Source: Lachnospiraceae bacterium P6A3 (GTDB taxonomy: Bacteria > Bacillota > Clostridia > Lachnospirales > Lachnospiraceae). Taken from it: a DNA stretch of 64,000 nucleotides. Position numbers and translations under genes: made by a program. The stretch is from NCBI GenBank assembly GCA_000702085.1, contig JNKP01000001.1, forward strand, positions 186,001 through 250,000, given 5' to 3'. Each line of letters starts with the position of its first letter. Within the stretch, counting starts at the first letter, position 1. This document shows positions 1-8,629 of the stretch, one piece after another. Below the pieces are notes generated by a model. It did no database searches and had not been told where the DNA came from. It worked only from the letters and a program-made list of their open reading frames with translations.

Positions 1-220
1 TAAATACAAATCCGGTTCCCTTAAAAGAAACCAGAGCAGAGCCGTCATCCGAAACCTTAACGCTGAAAAAGTATCCGTTATTTTCAGCCTCGGCCTTAAC
101 ATCTTCCCTGCTTTCGGGTACAACGGGCTTAATATCCAGTTTTGCATAAAATGACCGGAGAAGTGCCAGAACATCCATTAAAAACTTCTCCGGTTCTATA
201 TATACATAAGTGTTATTCAT
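1..220 (-). CDS. N-terminal fragment, possibly HemZ-like coproporphyrinogen dehydrogenase
   Basis: Open reading frame starting with ATG at 220 and running off the left edge, about 73 residues visible (MNNTYVYIEPEKF...). It begins 5 bases after the stop of the zinc-ribbon gene, so it is probably the last visible member of the leftward relA/metallo-hydrolase run. The fragment has no catalytic motif. In many Clostridia the order apt-relA-metallo-hydrolase-hemZ-hisS is common, and HemZ proteins begin with a short strand followed by a helix like the one here, so HemZ is the best guess from context. The radical SAM cysteines of that family would lie outside the window. The reading frame is well supported; the function is inference. 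Confidence 0.5.
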   Translation of the reverse strand, partial: MNNTYVYIEPEKFLMDVLALLRSFYAKLDIKPVVPESREDVKAEAENNGYFFSVKVSDDGSALVSFKGTGFVF

Positions 221-224
221 ATCT

Positions 225-644
225 CTAACGAATTCTTCCGCTGCACCACTGACAATACGGTCCCCAGTTTCTGAACAGGTACCTTCCGCAGTGCGGGCAA
301 TTATTTACCTTCATGACAAGGATGAGATAAAGAGACATTATAGCGGTGAAAACGGTTCCTATCGTAAATACCGCAAGAGCAGCCTTCGTAAGATCGGCGA
401 ATAAAAGGATGATGAATACGAGATAAAACACGATGACAAATATGATCGTTCCCAGTATCCAGATAGTTCTGAGTGAGGAAAATTCTTCGGCTTTCAGGAT
501 TTCCTCATGAAGTGTTTTTTCATCCTCCTCGCGTTGCTCTTTTGCAATAAGAACACGTTCATAGTCCGTTATCTCATGAAAACAAAAAGGACAGGTTGTA
601 ATGTTATCACCCAACGATTCTTTGCATTTCGGACAATAGATCAT
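225..644 (-). CDS. zinc-ribbon integral membrane protein
   Basis: A 139-residue protein with an N-terminal zinc ribbon (CPKC at about residues 4-7 and CPFC at 18-21), a charged linker, two hydrophobic segments at about 62-85 and 88-112, and a second zinc ribbon at the C terminus (CPHC and CQWC). The start is firm: AAGGAGGG lies 7 bases before ATG 644. It probably sits in the cytoplasmic membrane with both metal-binding knuckles on the same side. It lies between the metallo-hydrolase and the possible hemZ fragment in the same direction. I do not recognise a named family and assign no function. Confidence 0.8.
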   Translation of the reverse strand: MIYCPKCKESLGDNITTCPFCFHEITDYERVLIAKEQREEDEKTLHEEILKAEEFSSLRTIWILGTIIFVIVFYLVFIILLFADLTKAALAVFTIGTVFTAIMSLYLILVMKVNNCPHCGRYLFRNWGPYCQWCSGRIR

Positions 645-665
645 CGCAAGCCCTCCTTATATGTG

Positions 666-1340
666 TCACCAGACTTCATCAGTGAAAAAAGGATTGTACT
701 TTTTCTCGTGGCCTATGGTCGTTGAAGCTCCATGACCGGGAAATACCTGTGTATCATCCGGAAGAGTGAAGAGTTTTTCTTCTATGCTCTTCGATAATGT
801 CTGAGCACTTCCTCCTTTGAAATCCGTCCGTCCTACCGATTCCTGGAAAAGAGTGTCTCCGGAAATAAGGAATCCGCCTTCCTCTATATAGAACGATGTG
901 CTTCCGGGAGTATGACCGGGTGTGAATATTACCTTGATCTTAATGCCTGCGATCTCAAGTTCCTGACCGTCTTCAAGCCATTCATTGGGGCGGACTGTCA
1001 TGGGGGTTCCCATCATCGCAGTCATATTAAAGGAAGAATCGGAAAGCATTTCCTTTTCGGCTTTGGGGGCATAGATCTTAACAGCTTCCTCCCCTCTGCT
1101 CTCCGCAAGTGCGGAAGCGGATGTGCGAAGATCCTGAGCACCCATAATGTGATCGAAATGACCGTGGGTAAGAAGGAGCGCGCGCACATGAAGTCCGGCA
1201 CCTTCTATGCGTCTTACGATCTCTTTGCCGGTATCGGGCGCATCAAAAACGATGCAATCCTTCTCTCCTTCTCTGTATGCGAAGTAACAGTTTGTCTGAA
1301 CGGCACCTATTACCATTCCGCCGATTTTTATTTTACCCAT
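666..1340 (-). CDS. metallo-beta-lactamase fold hydrolase (glyoxalase II-like)
   Basis: A 224-residue MBL-fold protein. The metal-binding motif HGHFDH is visible at about residues 59-64, followed by a histidine in FTPGHTPGS, an aspartate in LISGDTLF and a histidine in VFPGHGAST, the usual two-metal ligand set of glyoxalase II-like hydrolases. Members cleave thioesters such as lactoylglutathione, but many clostridial copies have unknown substrates. The ATG shares one base with the stop codon of the upstream relA gene (TAATG), and AGGAG lies just before it, so the two are translationally coupled. The pairing with relA is common in Firmicutes. The fold is confident; the substrate is not known. 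Confidence 0.9.
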   Translation of the reverse strand: MGKIKIGGMVIGAVQTNCYFAYREGEKDCIVFDAPDTGKEIVRRIEGAGLHVRALLLTHGHFDHIMGAQDLRTSASALAESRGEEAVKIYAPKAEKEMLSDSSFNMTAMMGTPMTVRPNEWLEDGQELEIAGIKIKVIFTPGHTPGSTSFYIEEGGFLISGDTLFQESVGRTDFKGGSAQTLSKSIEEKLFTLPDDTQVFPGHGASTTIGHEKKYNPFFTDEVW

Positions 1341-3664
1341 TATGCTCCTGCTCTTTCGATGTCTACAACGCCCTGCACGGAACGTATCTTGTCGCAGATG
1401 TTCTCGAGTTCATCGCGGCCGTGGATCTCAAACGTAAGCTGAATGGTCGCAATCTGCTGTTTGTTAACACGGGTATTTACACCGAGAAGCGAAATATTCT
1501 TCTCCGTAAATATTCTGGAGATATCGGCAAGAAGTCCGCTTCTGTCATTTGCATATATCCTGATATCGACTTCATAGCTTCCGGTTCCGGAATTGAGAGA
1601 TTCGGGAGCCCAAGAAGCTTCGATGAGTCTGGTTCTCTCATCTGCGGGAAGTGCAAGGATATTGATACAGTCGGTTCTGTGAATCGATATTCCTCTTCCT
1701 CTTGTTACGAATCCGACGATCTCATCACCGGGAACGGGTGAACAGCATTTTGAAAATCTTACCGACAGATCGGTGATTCCCCTTACGGTTATTCCGCCGT
1801 TGTTTCCTTTATTATGTCTGGTTGCGGCGTTCTGATTGGCTTCCGTAATCTGTGCGATGACCTCTTCATTGGAAAGAATCGTAGGATGATCTTTTTCATA
1901 AAGAGCTTCCAGTCTTCCGAGGACCTGGCCCTCTTTCAGGGCCCCTCTTCCGACAGCCGCCAAGATGGAATTCCAATCCTGGTAACAATACTTCGATGCG
2001 ATATCTTCCTGATAATCGGGAGTCATTATCGCATATATATCAATGCCTCTGGACTTGGCATAGGTTAAGAGCATGTCCTTACCCTTGGTAATGTTGTCTT
2101 CCTTGGTAACGCTCTTGAACCACTGATTGATCTTATTCTTGGCCTGTGTACTCTTAACAATGCTGAGCCAGTCCGCACTGGGTCCCTTGATATTGGCACT
2201 GGTAATGATCTCAATACGGTCACCGTTCTTGATACGGTAATCGATAGGGACAAGTTTTCCGTTTACTCTGGCTCCCACCATACGGTTTCCTATAGCGGAA
2301 TGGATCGCGTAAGCAAAATCGATGGGGCATGAACCGGAAGGAAGGTTTTTAACTTCTCCCGAAGGAGTAAAGCAATAAACCGAATCGGAAAACAGATCAA
2401 GGTCATTCTTAAGGAGGTTCATGAACTCCTTATTATCGGTCATATCCTGCTGCCACTCGAGGATCTGTCTGAGCCATGTAAGCTTTTCTTCCTCGCCGGT
2501 TTCGGGAGTCTGTCCGTTAGAAACTTCCTTGTACTTCCAGTGAGCCGCGATACCGTATTCGGCAGCCTTGTGCATTTCAAAGGTTCTTATCTGAATCTCA
2601 AAAGGCTGTCCGTCTTTACCGATAAGCGTGGTATGGAGGGACTGATACATATTTTCCTTGGGCATTGCAATGTAATCTTTGAATCTGCCCGGGATAGGTT
2701 TGTAATTTTCGTGAATTACGCCGAGTGCGGCATAGCAGTCCATGACGGAATCAACAATGATCCTGACCGCAAAAAGATCGTATATCTGATCGAGAGTCTT
2801 ATTCTGGTTCTTCATCTTCTTATAGATGGAGAAAAAGTGCTTGACTCTTCCGTTGACTTTCGCTTTGATACCGGCTTCATCGATATATCCCTTAACGTCT
2901 TTAACGATGGATTCGATGTAAGCCTCACGCTCTGTTTTCTTTTCCGCGATAGCGTTCTTGAGTTCGTTATATGCTTCGGGCTCAAGATACTTGAGGGAAA
3001 GATCGTCGAGTTCAACCTTGATCCTGCTGATGCCGAGACGCTGTGCAATGGGACAATATATATCCATTGTCTCACGTGCAATCCTTATCTGGCTTGCGGG
3101 AGGCTGATACTGAAGGGTGCGCATATTGTGCAGACGGTCCGCGAGTTTGATCAGAATAACTCTGATATCGCGAGCCATCGCATAGAACATCTTACGTAAG
3201 TTTTCTGCCTGAATCTCAAGCTTTTCATCAGACTGATCCGCGGTTCTTGAAAGAGGGATATTTTCCAGCTTGGTAACGCCGGATACAAGAAGTGTTACTT
3301 CATCGCCGAATTCCTGTCTGAGGCTTGTCTCCGACACTTCCGTATCTTCAAGAACATCATGAAGAAGCGCAGCGGCGATGGTCTCTTTATCCATCTCCAG
3401 TTCTGCCAGGATAATGGCCACATTGAGAGGATGGATGATGTAGGGTTCTCCGGATTTTCTGATCTGACCTTTGTGGGCACTGTCGGCAAGAGCAAATGCC
3501 TTTTCGATCATGGAGATGTCGTCGCTGGGATGATATTTATGGACATTACGAACAAGCTCCTCATAGAGGAGCCCGGGATCGGTGAAATCCTGGTTTTCGC
3601 AGATGCCTCCCCTTTCGGTTATGGCTCCGTCTTTAATGTCCGAAATATCCTTCATACGCTGCAA
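1340..3664 (-). CDS. relA: bifunctional (p)ppGpp synthetase/hydrolase RelA/SpoT
   Basis: A 774-residue long RSH protein that makes and degrades the stringent-response alarmone. The N-terminal HD hydrolase domain carries HDVLED at about residues 102-107. The synthetase domain follows, with GRVKHFFSIYKK, the RIIV strand and GRFKDYIAMPKENMYQSLHTT-like signature. Next come the TGS domain (VYCFTPSGEV onward), a conserved-cysteine region (RFSKCCSPVPGD) and a C-terminal ACT domain (DRSGLLADIS). Both catalytic halves look intact. The start is probably TTG at 3664, because AAAAGGA sits about 5 bases upstream; the in-frame ATG at 3655 is further from it than usual. apt lies upstream behind a terminator and the metallo-hydrolase is coupled downstream. 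Confidence 0.95.
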   Translation of the reverse strand: MQRMKDISDIKDGAITERGGICENQDFTDPGLLYEELVRNVHKYHPSDDISMIEKAFALADSAHKGQIRKSGEPYIIHPLNVAIILAELEMDKETIAAALLHDVLEDTEVSETSLRQEFGDEVTLLVSGVTKLENIPLSRTADQSDEKLEIQAENLRKMFYAMARDIRVILIKLADRLHNMRTLQYQPPASQIRIARETMDIYCPIAQRLGISRIKVELDDLSLKYLEPEAYNELKNAIAEKKTEREAYIESIVKDVKGYIDEAGIKAKVNGRVKHFFSIYKKMKNQNKTLDQIYDLFAVRIIVDSVMDCYAALGVIHENYKPIPGRFKDYIAMPKENMYQSLHTTLIGKDGQPFEIQIRTFEMHKAAEYGIAAHWKYKEVSNGQTPETGEEEKLTWLRQILEWQQDMTDNKEFMNLLKNDLDLFSDSVYCFTPSGEVKNLPSGSCPIDFAYAIHSAIGNRMVGARVNGKLVPIDYRIKNGDRIEIITSANIKGPSADWLSIVKSTQAKNKINQWFKSVTKEDNITKGKDMLLTYAKSRGIDIYAIMTPDYQEDIASKYCYQDWNSILAAVGRGALKEGQVLGRLEALYEKDHPTILSNEEVIAQITEANQNAATRHNKGNNGGITVRGITDLSVRFSKCCSPVPGDEIVGFVTRGRGISIHRTDCINILALPADERTRLIEASWAPESLNSGTGSYEVDIRIYANDRSGLLADISRIFTEKNISLLGVNTRVNKQQIATIQLTFEIHGRDELENICDKIRSVQGVVDIERAGA

Positions 3665-3689
3665 AAAAATCCTTTTGTATTCTAAAACC

Positions 3690-3712
3690 GGTCACTTATA
3701 TGGTAAGTGACC
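3690..3712 (-). terminator. rho-independent terminator after apt
   Basis: Perfect 9-bp arms (GGTCACTTA/TAAGTGACC) around a 5-nt loop. On the minus strand the hairpin is followed by a GGTTTTAG tract. It lies between the apt stop and the relA start, so it can separate the two units. Confidence 0.8.
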
Positions 3713-3722
3713 GTAATTTAAA

Positions 3723-4250
3723 TCAATTTCCGGGATAGGTAATGCAAGATTCGAGTCTGTATCCCTTAAGTTTTTCTCTGCCCTTAAGTCCTGCAAGTTC
3801 CATTACGACAGAGATTCCGACAACTACGCCGCCGAGTCCTTCGATCATCTCGATCATAGCCTGGGTGGTTCCGCCGGTAGCGATAAGATCGTCTACGATG
3901 AGAACTTTCTGTCCGGGCTTGATGGAGTCCTTGTGCATCTCGATGGTTGCTGTGCCGTATTCAAGATCATAAGTCTTCTCAACGGTTTCTCTGGGAAGCT
4001 TTCCCTTTTTCCTGATGAGAACAAAAGGCTTATGAAGATTGTAAGCAATGGGCATTCCGAAAATGAATCCTCTCGATTCAGGTCCGACTACGACATCAAA
4101 ATCAAGATCCTTAATGGCATCCTGCATGGTATCGATTGCAAGTCTGAGACCGTCCGCATCCTGAAGAACAGAGGTAATGTCTCTGAACATGATGCCCGGT
4201 TCGGGAAAATCAGGAATTGTTGTTACGTAATCTTCAAGTTTTTTCATCAT
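3723..4250 (-). CDS. apt: adenine phosphoribosyltransferase
   Basis: A 175-residue protein of typical Apt length, converting adenine and PRPP to AMP in purine salvage. The PRPP-binding signature VLIVDDLIATGGT is visible at about residues 116-128. The conserved FRDITSVL segment near residue 22 and GPESRGFIFG near residue 56 are diagnostic of Apt rather than xanthine phosphoribosyltransferase. GGAAAGG lies just upstream of two consecutive ATG codons at 4250 and 4247, and either could be used. It lies directly downstream of the DUF308 membrane protein gene and upstream of relA, as in many clostridial genomes. Confidence 0.96.
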   Translation of the reverse strand: MMKKLEDYVTTIPDFPEPGIMFRDITSVLQDADGLRLAIDTMQDAIKDLDFDVVVGPESRGFIFGMPIAYNLHKPFVLIRKKGKLPRETVEKTYDLEYGTATIEMHKDSIKPGQKVLIVDDLIATGGTTQAMIEMIEGLGGVVVGISVVMELAGLKGREKLKGYRLESCITYPGN

Positions 4251-4262
4251 TTGCCTTTCCGT

Positions 4263-4913
4263 TTATTTATTTGCCTTATCGGCATCACCTGCGTCATCCG
4301 CTTCGGTGTAAGTTGTCTCGATGGTTTCGGTATCGTACTGGCTTCTTACGCCTTCAAAGAATACCGAAGCAACAAGATCGGTCATTCCCGCGATGATAAG
4401 TGCCACTCCGATAAGTCTGAGAAGAAGTATCTCACTCTCAAAAGGATTTGCAACAAGCACCGCTCCGAAAATAATGAAGACAAGTGCAAATATAAGCATC
4501 GGGGTAAACATGGGATGTCCCAGCTTTTTAAGATCTATGGAATCCTGAAGTTTGATACATCCGCTTACGATGATGAGAACTCCCAGCACAATGGGGACGA
4601 TCGTCATCAGTTCTTTCCACTTAAGGAGTATTACTATACCGACCACGATGGATACAACCCCGTTTAAGAAATCATTGTTACCGAGATTGTGTCTCACATC
4701 TCTGGCGAGATACATGATAACGAAGATAACTCCGCCGATTATCGCAGATATTCCCAGAGCATAGGCAATGATATTGAGCATCCTCTCGGGATTGACCAGA
4801 TCTATGATACCTATGATCATGCATATAAGACCATAGAACGCCGCTGTGGGTTTTATCTTAGGCCTTGCACTCTTCTGGGCATTTTCGGGTTTCTTGTCGG
4901 TTTTCTTAGCCAT
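4263..4913 (-). CDS. DUF308 (HdeD-like) membrane protein
   Basis: About 216 residues with a basic N-terminal tail (MAKKTDKKPENAQKSARP) and about six hydrophobic segments in the pairwise pattern of the DUF308/HdeD family: short helices with glycine-rich turns such as GISAIIGGVIFV and GVLIIVSGCIKL. The frame stays open to 4997, but that extension overlaps the SEC-C gene in another frame. ATG 4913 follows the SEC-C stop by one base and fits the family start, so I chose it. The C-terminal tail is acidic. HdeD is linked to acid stress in enterobacteria; the clostridial role is unknown. Confidence 0.85.
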   Translation of the reverse strand: MAKKTDKKPENAQKSARPKIKPTAAFYGLICMIIGIIDLVNPERMLNIIAYALGISAIIGGVIFVIMYLARDVRHNLGNNDFLNGVVSIVVGIVILLKWKELMTIVPIVLGVLIIVSGCIKLQDSIDLKKLGHPMFTPMLIFALVFIIFGAVLVANPFESEILLLRLIGVALIIAGMTDLVASVFFEGVRSQYDTETIETTYTEADDAGDADKANK

Positions 4914-4914
4914 A

Positions 4915-5421
4915 TTAAGCCTTTCCGCAACACTTCTTATACTTCTTGCCGCTTCCGCAAGGGCAGGGATCGTTGGGATAAACCTTTGCTCCCTCACGCT
5001 TTACGGTTCCGGAGATCTTCTGCTCATGATAAAGAGCCTTTCTCTTATCCTCATCGAAAATGGAATTCCACTCCTCAAGACCATAGAGCCAGTCAGCGCC
5101 TGCGCCTACCATGTTCTTGTAAAGAAGCTCCTTATCGAATGCAAGAGACACCTCGGTATCCTCTGTCATCTCCTCGATGGGATTGGGAGTCTTAAGGGAA
5201 TCATTTATTCCGTCAAGGAAACCGGTCATAAACATAAGGTCGATGCCGTACTTTGCGGCAAGATCCTTAACGGTTCCTTTTACTTCTTCATCAGGATTCT
5301 TAAGAAGCTCTGCGTAAATCTCTTTCTCCTTAAGGAAATAATCTCCCCAGAGTTTCTGAATCTTTCCTTTATCAGCTTTGTCGTCATATGCGAGTTTTCG
5401 CCAATCTTCAAGCAGTGCCAT
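4915..5421 (-). CDS. SEC-C motif protein
   Basis: About 168 residues ending in a SEC-C zinc-binding motif ([18 protein letters not shown]), the same C-terminal knuckle found on SecA. The preceding part is a helical domain without a recognised catalytic motif, as in many stand-alone SEC-C proteins of Firmicutes. ATG 5421 is preferred because GAAAGGGG sits 8 bases upstream; the ATG at 5427 is too close to it. The DUF308 gene follows after one base, so the two are probably co-transcribed. The terminal motif could bind zinc and contact the ribosome or SecB-like partners by analogy, but the role is unknown. Confidence 0.85.
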   Translation of the reverse strand: MALLEDWRKLAYDDKADKGKIQKLWGDYFLKEKEIYAELLKNPDEEVKGTVKDLAAKYGIDLMFMTGFLDGINDSLKTPNPIEEMTEDTEVSLAFDKELLYKNMVGAGADWLYGLEEWNSIFDEDKRKALYHEQKISGTVKREGAKVYPNDPCPCGSGKKYKKCCGKA

Positions 5422-5513
5422 TTTCATGCCCCTTTCTATCAAAAAAATCACCGTTTATTATATATCAAAACCTTTGGTTTAACAAGAAATTCCCACATTC
5501 CCCATAAGAAAAC

Positions 5514-5546
5514 GGGGACGGCTTTTACTGTGCAAAAACCGTCCCC
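5514..5546 (-). terminator. terminator hairpin with GGGGACGG stem
   Basis: GGGGACGGCTTTT pairs with AAAAACCGTCCCC across a short loop, almost perfect over 13 bp. It sits just after the EAL gene on the minus strand. Similar GGGGACGG or AAGGACGG stems recur at 6441 and 29653. Confidence 0.75.
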
Positions 5547-5574
5547 GAAATACATATTTTGTTTTGCCTCTGCA

Positions 5575-6282
5575 TCAGGCGGGACGAGCGAGATAATAAC
5601 CCTGGTAAAGGTCAACTCCGAGACCCACAAGATAATCAAACTCAGCCTTTTCCTCAACGCCCTCAGCAACAACAAGCATTCCCTTTGAATGGAATTTAAG
5701 AACAAGATTCTCAACATTGTCCTGTTTTTCGGTATCGTGATCTATTCCGGAAATAAGCTCTCTGTCCAGCTTAACGATATCGGGCTCCATGAGATCCACT
5801 CTTTCAAGATCGTTGATGCCGCTTCCGAAATCATCGATCGAGAGCATATTGTTCATGGACCTTACGCTTCTGCTCTTTTCCTGACAGTGCTCCGCAGAAT
5901 AATAAGGATACTCAAGATTCTCAACTATCAGCTTTCCGCGCACCTCTTCACCGAAGTAATCGTAGAACGCAGCGGCTTCTTCGTTATTCATACAATCCGA
6001 AGGGAACGAATTAATGGATACTTTCTGGGGATATCCTCTCAGGCAAAACTCCTGCATAGCTCCGAAAAATGTTGCAACTTCCAAAACGTGAAGCTTATCT
6101 TTCTTGGTATATTCTTCTATCAGCTCCGTAACCGTCTTGTCGGCGGGGCGCATCAATGCTTCCCATGCATAAGTTGTCTTTCCGTCAGCCTGAAAGATCG
6201 GCTGAAATACATAATTGATGGAAAGCTCGCTTAACGCATCCAATATTTCCTTGTCCAAGGGCAAATGGTCGTAATAAATCAT
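5575..6282 (-). CDS. stand-alone EAL-domain cyclic-di-GMP phosphodiesterase
   Basis: A 235-residue protein consisting of one EAL domain, which hydrolyses c-di-GMP to pGpG in intact members. The signature residues are present: EALMRP near residue 41, an asparagine in SINSFPSD, the glutamate in IVENLE, DDFGSG near 152, VKLDRELI and AEGVEEKAEF, ending with QGYYLARP. There is no membrane segment or sensory domain. The loop after the ENLE strand is unusual (EYPYYSAEH), so activity should not be taken for granted. It is flanked by terminators and appears monocistronic. Two more EAL proteins are at 32116 and 35669. Confidence 0.88.
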   Translation of the reverse strand: MIYYDHLPLDKEILDALSELSINYVFQPIFQADGKTTYAWEALMRPADKTVTELIEEYTKKDKLHVLEVATFFGAMQEFCLRGYPQKVSINSFPSDCMNNEEAAAFYDYFGEEVRGKLIVENLEYPYYSAEHCQEKSRSVRSMNNMLSIDDFGSGINDLERVDLMEPDIVKLDRELISGIDHDTEKQDNVENLVLKFHSKGMLVVAEGVEEKAEFDYLVGLGVDLYQGYYLARPA

Positions 6283-6440
6283 TTAAAACTTTTAACCTTC
6301 CGTTTTCGTCAAGTAACTATTCCCCGCAATAGTTATACAGAAACTGTTTTCTTATACCCACGAAGCGGTATTCTAACATAAATCAAATTAAAATCTACCG
6401 TCTGAAACAAATCTTTAGTAATTTTTAATTTTCACATGTA

Positions 6441-6478
6441 AAAAGGACGGGGTTTTCAAGAGAAAACGCCGTCCTTTT
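6441..6478 (-). terminator. terminator after GH43 gene
   Basis: Arms AAAGGACGG (6442-6450) and CCGTCCTTT (6469-6477), with further TTTT/AAAA pairing inside. It lies 22 bases after the GH43 stop. The 218-base gap at 6283-6500 holds nothing else that I can support. Confidence 0.75.
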
Positions 6479-6500
6479 GTGTATATTGCCTATGATCAGA

Positions 6501-7487
6501 TCAGTCATCGTAAGGATGGATTGTCTCGATGGTTCCGTCCTCTGCGATGTTGAGCTTGGTGTACTTAACGCATCTTTCGTGGGTAATACCCTTTGAAAGC
6601 TCACAGTCATGATAGAAAATATACCACTCTCCGTCGATCTCAAGAATGGAATGATGTGTGGTCCAGCCGAGAACGGGCTCCATTATCCTTCCCTTATAGG
6701 TGAAAGGACCGTCGGGCTTGTCACTCTCCGCATAGCAAAGGTAGTGAGTGGTTCCGGTTGAATATGAGAAATAATACTTTCCGTTAAACTTATAAACCCA
6801 GGGATCTTCGAAATATCTGCGATCCTCGTCACAAGCCTTAATGGGTTCTCCGTTCTCATCGAGAATCTCGATGTGCTTGGGAGCTGCTTTAAATCCGGTC
6901 ATATCCTGCTTAAACTCTGCGAAAAGGGGTCCGAGTGCGGGAACATCCCCTTCCGGTCTGGGCTCATCGGGATTAAACTCTCCGGACTGCCACATTTCAA
7001 GCTGTCCGCCCCAGAGTCCGCCGTTATAGCAGTAAATTCTTCCGTCATCATCTACAAGAACAGCGGGATCGATGCTGTAGCTGCCTTCGATGAAATTCTC
7101 GTGAGGCTTGAAAGGACCTACGGGGCTGTCGGATTCCGCAACTCCGAGTCTGAACTTCAGCTCTTTATCCTTTGCGGGGAAAATAAGATAATACTTGCCG
7201 TTTACATGTATGCAATCGGGAGCCCACATCTGCTGCTTAACCCAGGGGATATCCCTATAGTCAATGGCAACACCGTTGTCAACACAGGGGGAATCAAGGT
7301 TATCCATGGATAATACATGATAATCTTCCATCATGTACTGCGCTCCGTCGTCATCGTCGGGAACGTCAAGCTCTATATCGTGTGAAGGATAGATATAGAT
7401 CTTACCGTCAAAAACGTGAGCCGAAGGATCGGCAGTAAACATATGGGTTACCAAAGGTTTTCTTTCGTTAGGTCTTCTCATAATCAT
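6501..7487 (-). CDS. glycoside hydrolase family 43 (xylosidase/arabinofuranosidase type)
   Basis: A 328-residue five-bladed beta-propeller hydrolase. The three GH43 carboxylates are visible: the general base in TADPSAHVF (about D20), the pKa modulator in YSIDPAVLV (about D140) and the general acid in RRYFEDPWVYKF (about E227). The repeated blades GKYYLIF and GKYYFSYS are typical. No signal peptide is seen, so it probably acts on imported xylo- or arabino-oligosaccharides in the cytoplasm. GAAAGAG precedes two possible ATGs at 7487 and 7481; spacing favours the second. A short inverted repeat AAGTTATTT/AAATAACTT at 7501-7550 lies in its upstream region. Substrate within GH43 cannot be read from sequence alone. 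Confidence 0.88.
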   Translation of the reverse strand: MIMRRPNERKPLVTHMFTADPSAHVFDGKIYIYPSHDIELDVPDDDDGAQYMMEDYHVLSMDNLDSPCVDNGVAIDYRDIPWVKQQMWAPDCIHVNGKYYLIFPAKDKELKFRLGVAESDSPVGPFKPHENFIEGSYSIDPAVLVDDDGRIYCYNGGLWGGQLEMWQSGEFNPDEPRPEGDVPALGPLFAEFKQDMTGFKAAPKHIEILDENGEPIKACDEDRRYFEDPWVYKFNGKYYFSYSTGTTHYLCYAESDKPDGPFTYKGRIMEPVLGWTTHHSILEIDGEWYIFYHDCELSKGITHERCVKYTKLNIAEDGTIETIHPYDD

Positions 7488-7583
7488 TTCTCTTTCAGAA
7501 AAGTTATTTGGTTACCCGTTTATTGTTGCACAACTTGCAGAAAATAACTTATCAAAACTTGCCATGAAGTGCGTAATCTATGC

Positions 7584-8492
7584 TTATCTGCTCCAGATAT
7601 AGTCGCAGTAATCTCCCGTAAACATTTCGGCATTTTCTTCGGGATCGGTCACGTCCATATCAGCCAAATCTCCGCCTGAGGAGGGTTTATTCTGCCATCC
7701 TTCGGTATTCTCAAAATATATGTTCTCAAGATTATCACAGCCTTTAAAAGCATTATCATTTATCTTCACTACTGAAGCCGGAATCGTAATTTCGGTAAGA
7801 GAACTACATGATGCGAAAGTGTGATTTTCTATATATTTAAAGCTTGAATTTTCACTGAATGTAACACTTCTGAGATTCTCACATTCTGCAAATGCATAAG
7901 CTCCTAAACTGATGAGGCTGGCGGGCAGCTCAATTGTTTCTATTTTCGAATGTTTAAAAACACCCTGTCCGATCCACCCCAGGCCTTCATGAAGGGTTAC
8001 CGAAGTAACGTTATGTGCATTATGCAGAAAAAATCCTTGTATTTCCCATATAAATGAAGGTACATCTATTTCCGTAACCTCATCATTGATTACTGCACCA
8101 TATATAATTACAGGATACTCTTTTCCATTAAGCTCGACCGTCTCTTCAATGCTGTTCGGATCATAAGCAGTAACTTCTGCAAATTCTATAGGTTCATCGG
8201 TAAACAGGTCTTCAGAACTGTATACAGTATAAACATTTTCACCCACAGTTACTTCTCCGATGATATATTCGGGTAAAATTAACGGATATCCCCAGTCCTT
8301 GACAGGCTGCTGAGACTCACCATCAGCGTCCTGGGATTCTCTGTCTACATCTTCCCTGTCTTCGTCCTCTCTGTCGTCCTCTTCTCTTTCGGTTCTGTCA
8401 CTGCGTTCACTTCCGGCTGAAGCATTGTTTCCGCAAGCGGATAATGCTAATGCGCCTGCAAGAACAAGTGATAATAATTTGAACTTTCTCAT
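7584..8492 (-). CDS. secreted lipoprotein with BspA-type leucine-rich repeats
   Basis: About 302 residues. The N terminus is a lipoprotein signal peptide (MRKFKLLSLVLAGALALSAC) with lipobox LSAC, giving lipidated C20. A very acidic low-complexity linker of D, E, R and S follows at about residues 28-57. The C-terminal half has cell-surface LRR_5/BspA repeats: VTLHEGLGWIGQGVF, IELPASLISLGAYAF, VTFSENSSFKYIENHTF and ITIPASVVKINDNAF. ATG 8492 is chosen because TTAGGAGA lies 8 bases upstream and it begins exactly at the signal peptide. It is probably anchored on the outer face of the membrane. BspA repeats bind proteins or surfaces in other species; the ligand here is unknown. Confidence 0.85.
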   Translation of the reverse strand: MRKFKLLSLVLAGALALSACGNNASAGSERSDRTEREEDDREDEDREDVDRESQDADGESQQPVKDWGYPLILPEYIIGEVTVGENVYTVYSSEDLFTDEPIEFAEVTAYDPNSIEETVELNGKEYPVIIYGAVINDEVTEIDVPSFIWEIQGFFLHNAHNVTSVTLHEGLGWIGQGVFKHSKIETIELPASLISLGAYAFAECENLRSVTFSENSSFKYIENHTFASCSSLTEITIPASVVKINDNAFKGCDNLENIYFENTEGWQNKPSSGGDLADMDVTDPEENAEMFTGDYCDYIWSR

Positions 8493-8629
8493 AACTAAAA
8501 ATCTCCTAATAACAAATTCGTGGCCGGATGGTATCTCAGCCACGAATCGCTATTTTATCACATGCAATTAAGAAATCTTCAGGTGATATATGTTTTTTAT
8601 AGAATTTTAATGTAACCCTCGTTCACTGA

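Noticed and set aside
4914-4997. Longer start for the DUF308 protein
   Set aside because: It would overlap the SEC-C gene in another frame; ATG 4913 directly follows the SEC-C stop.
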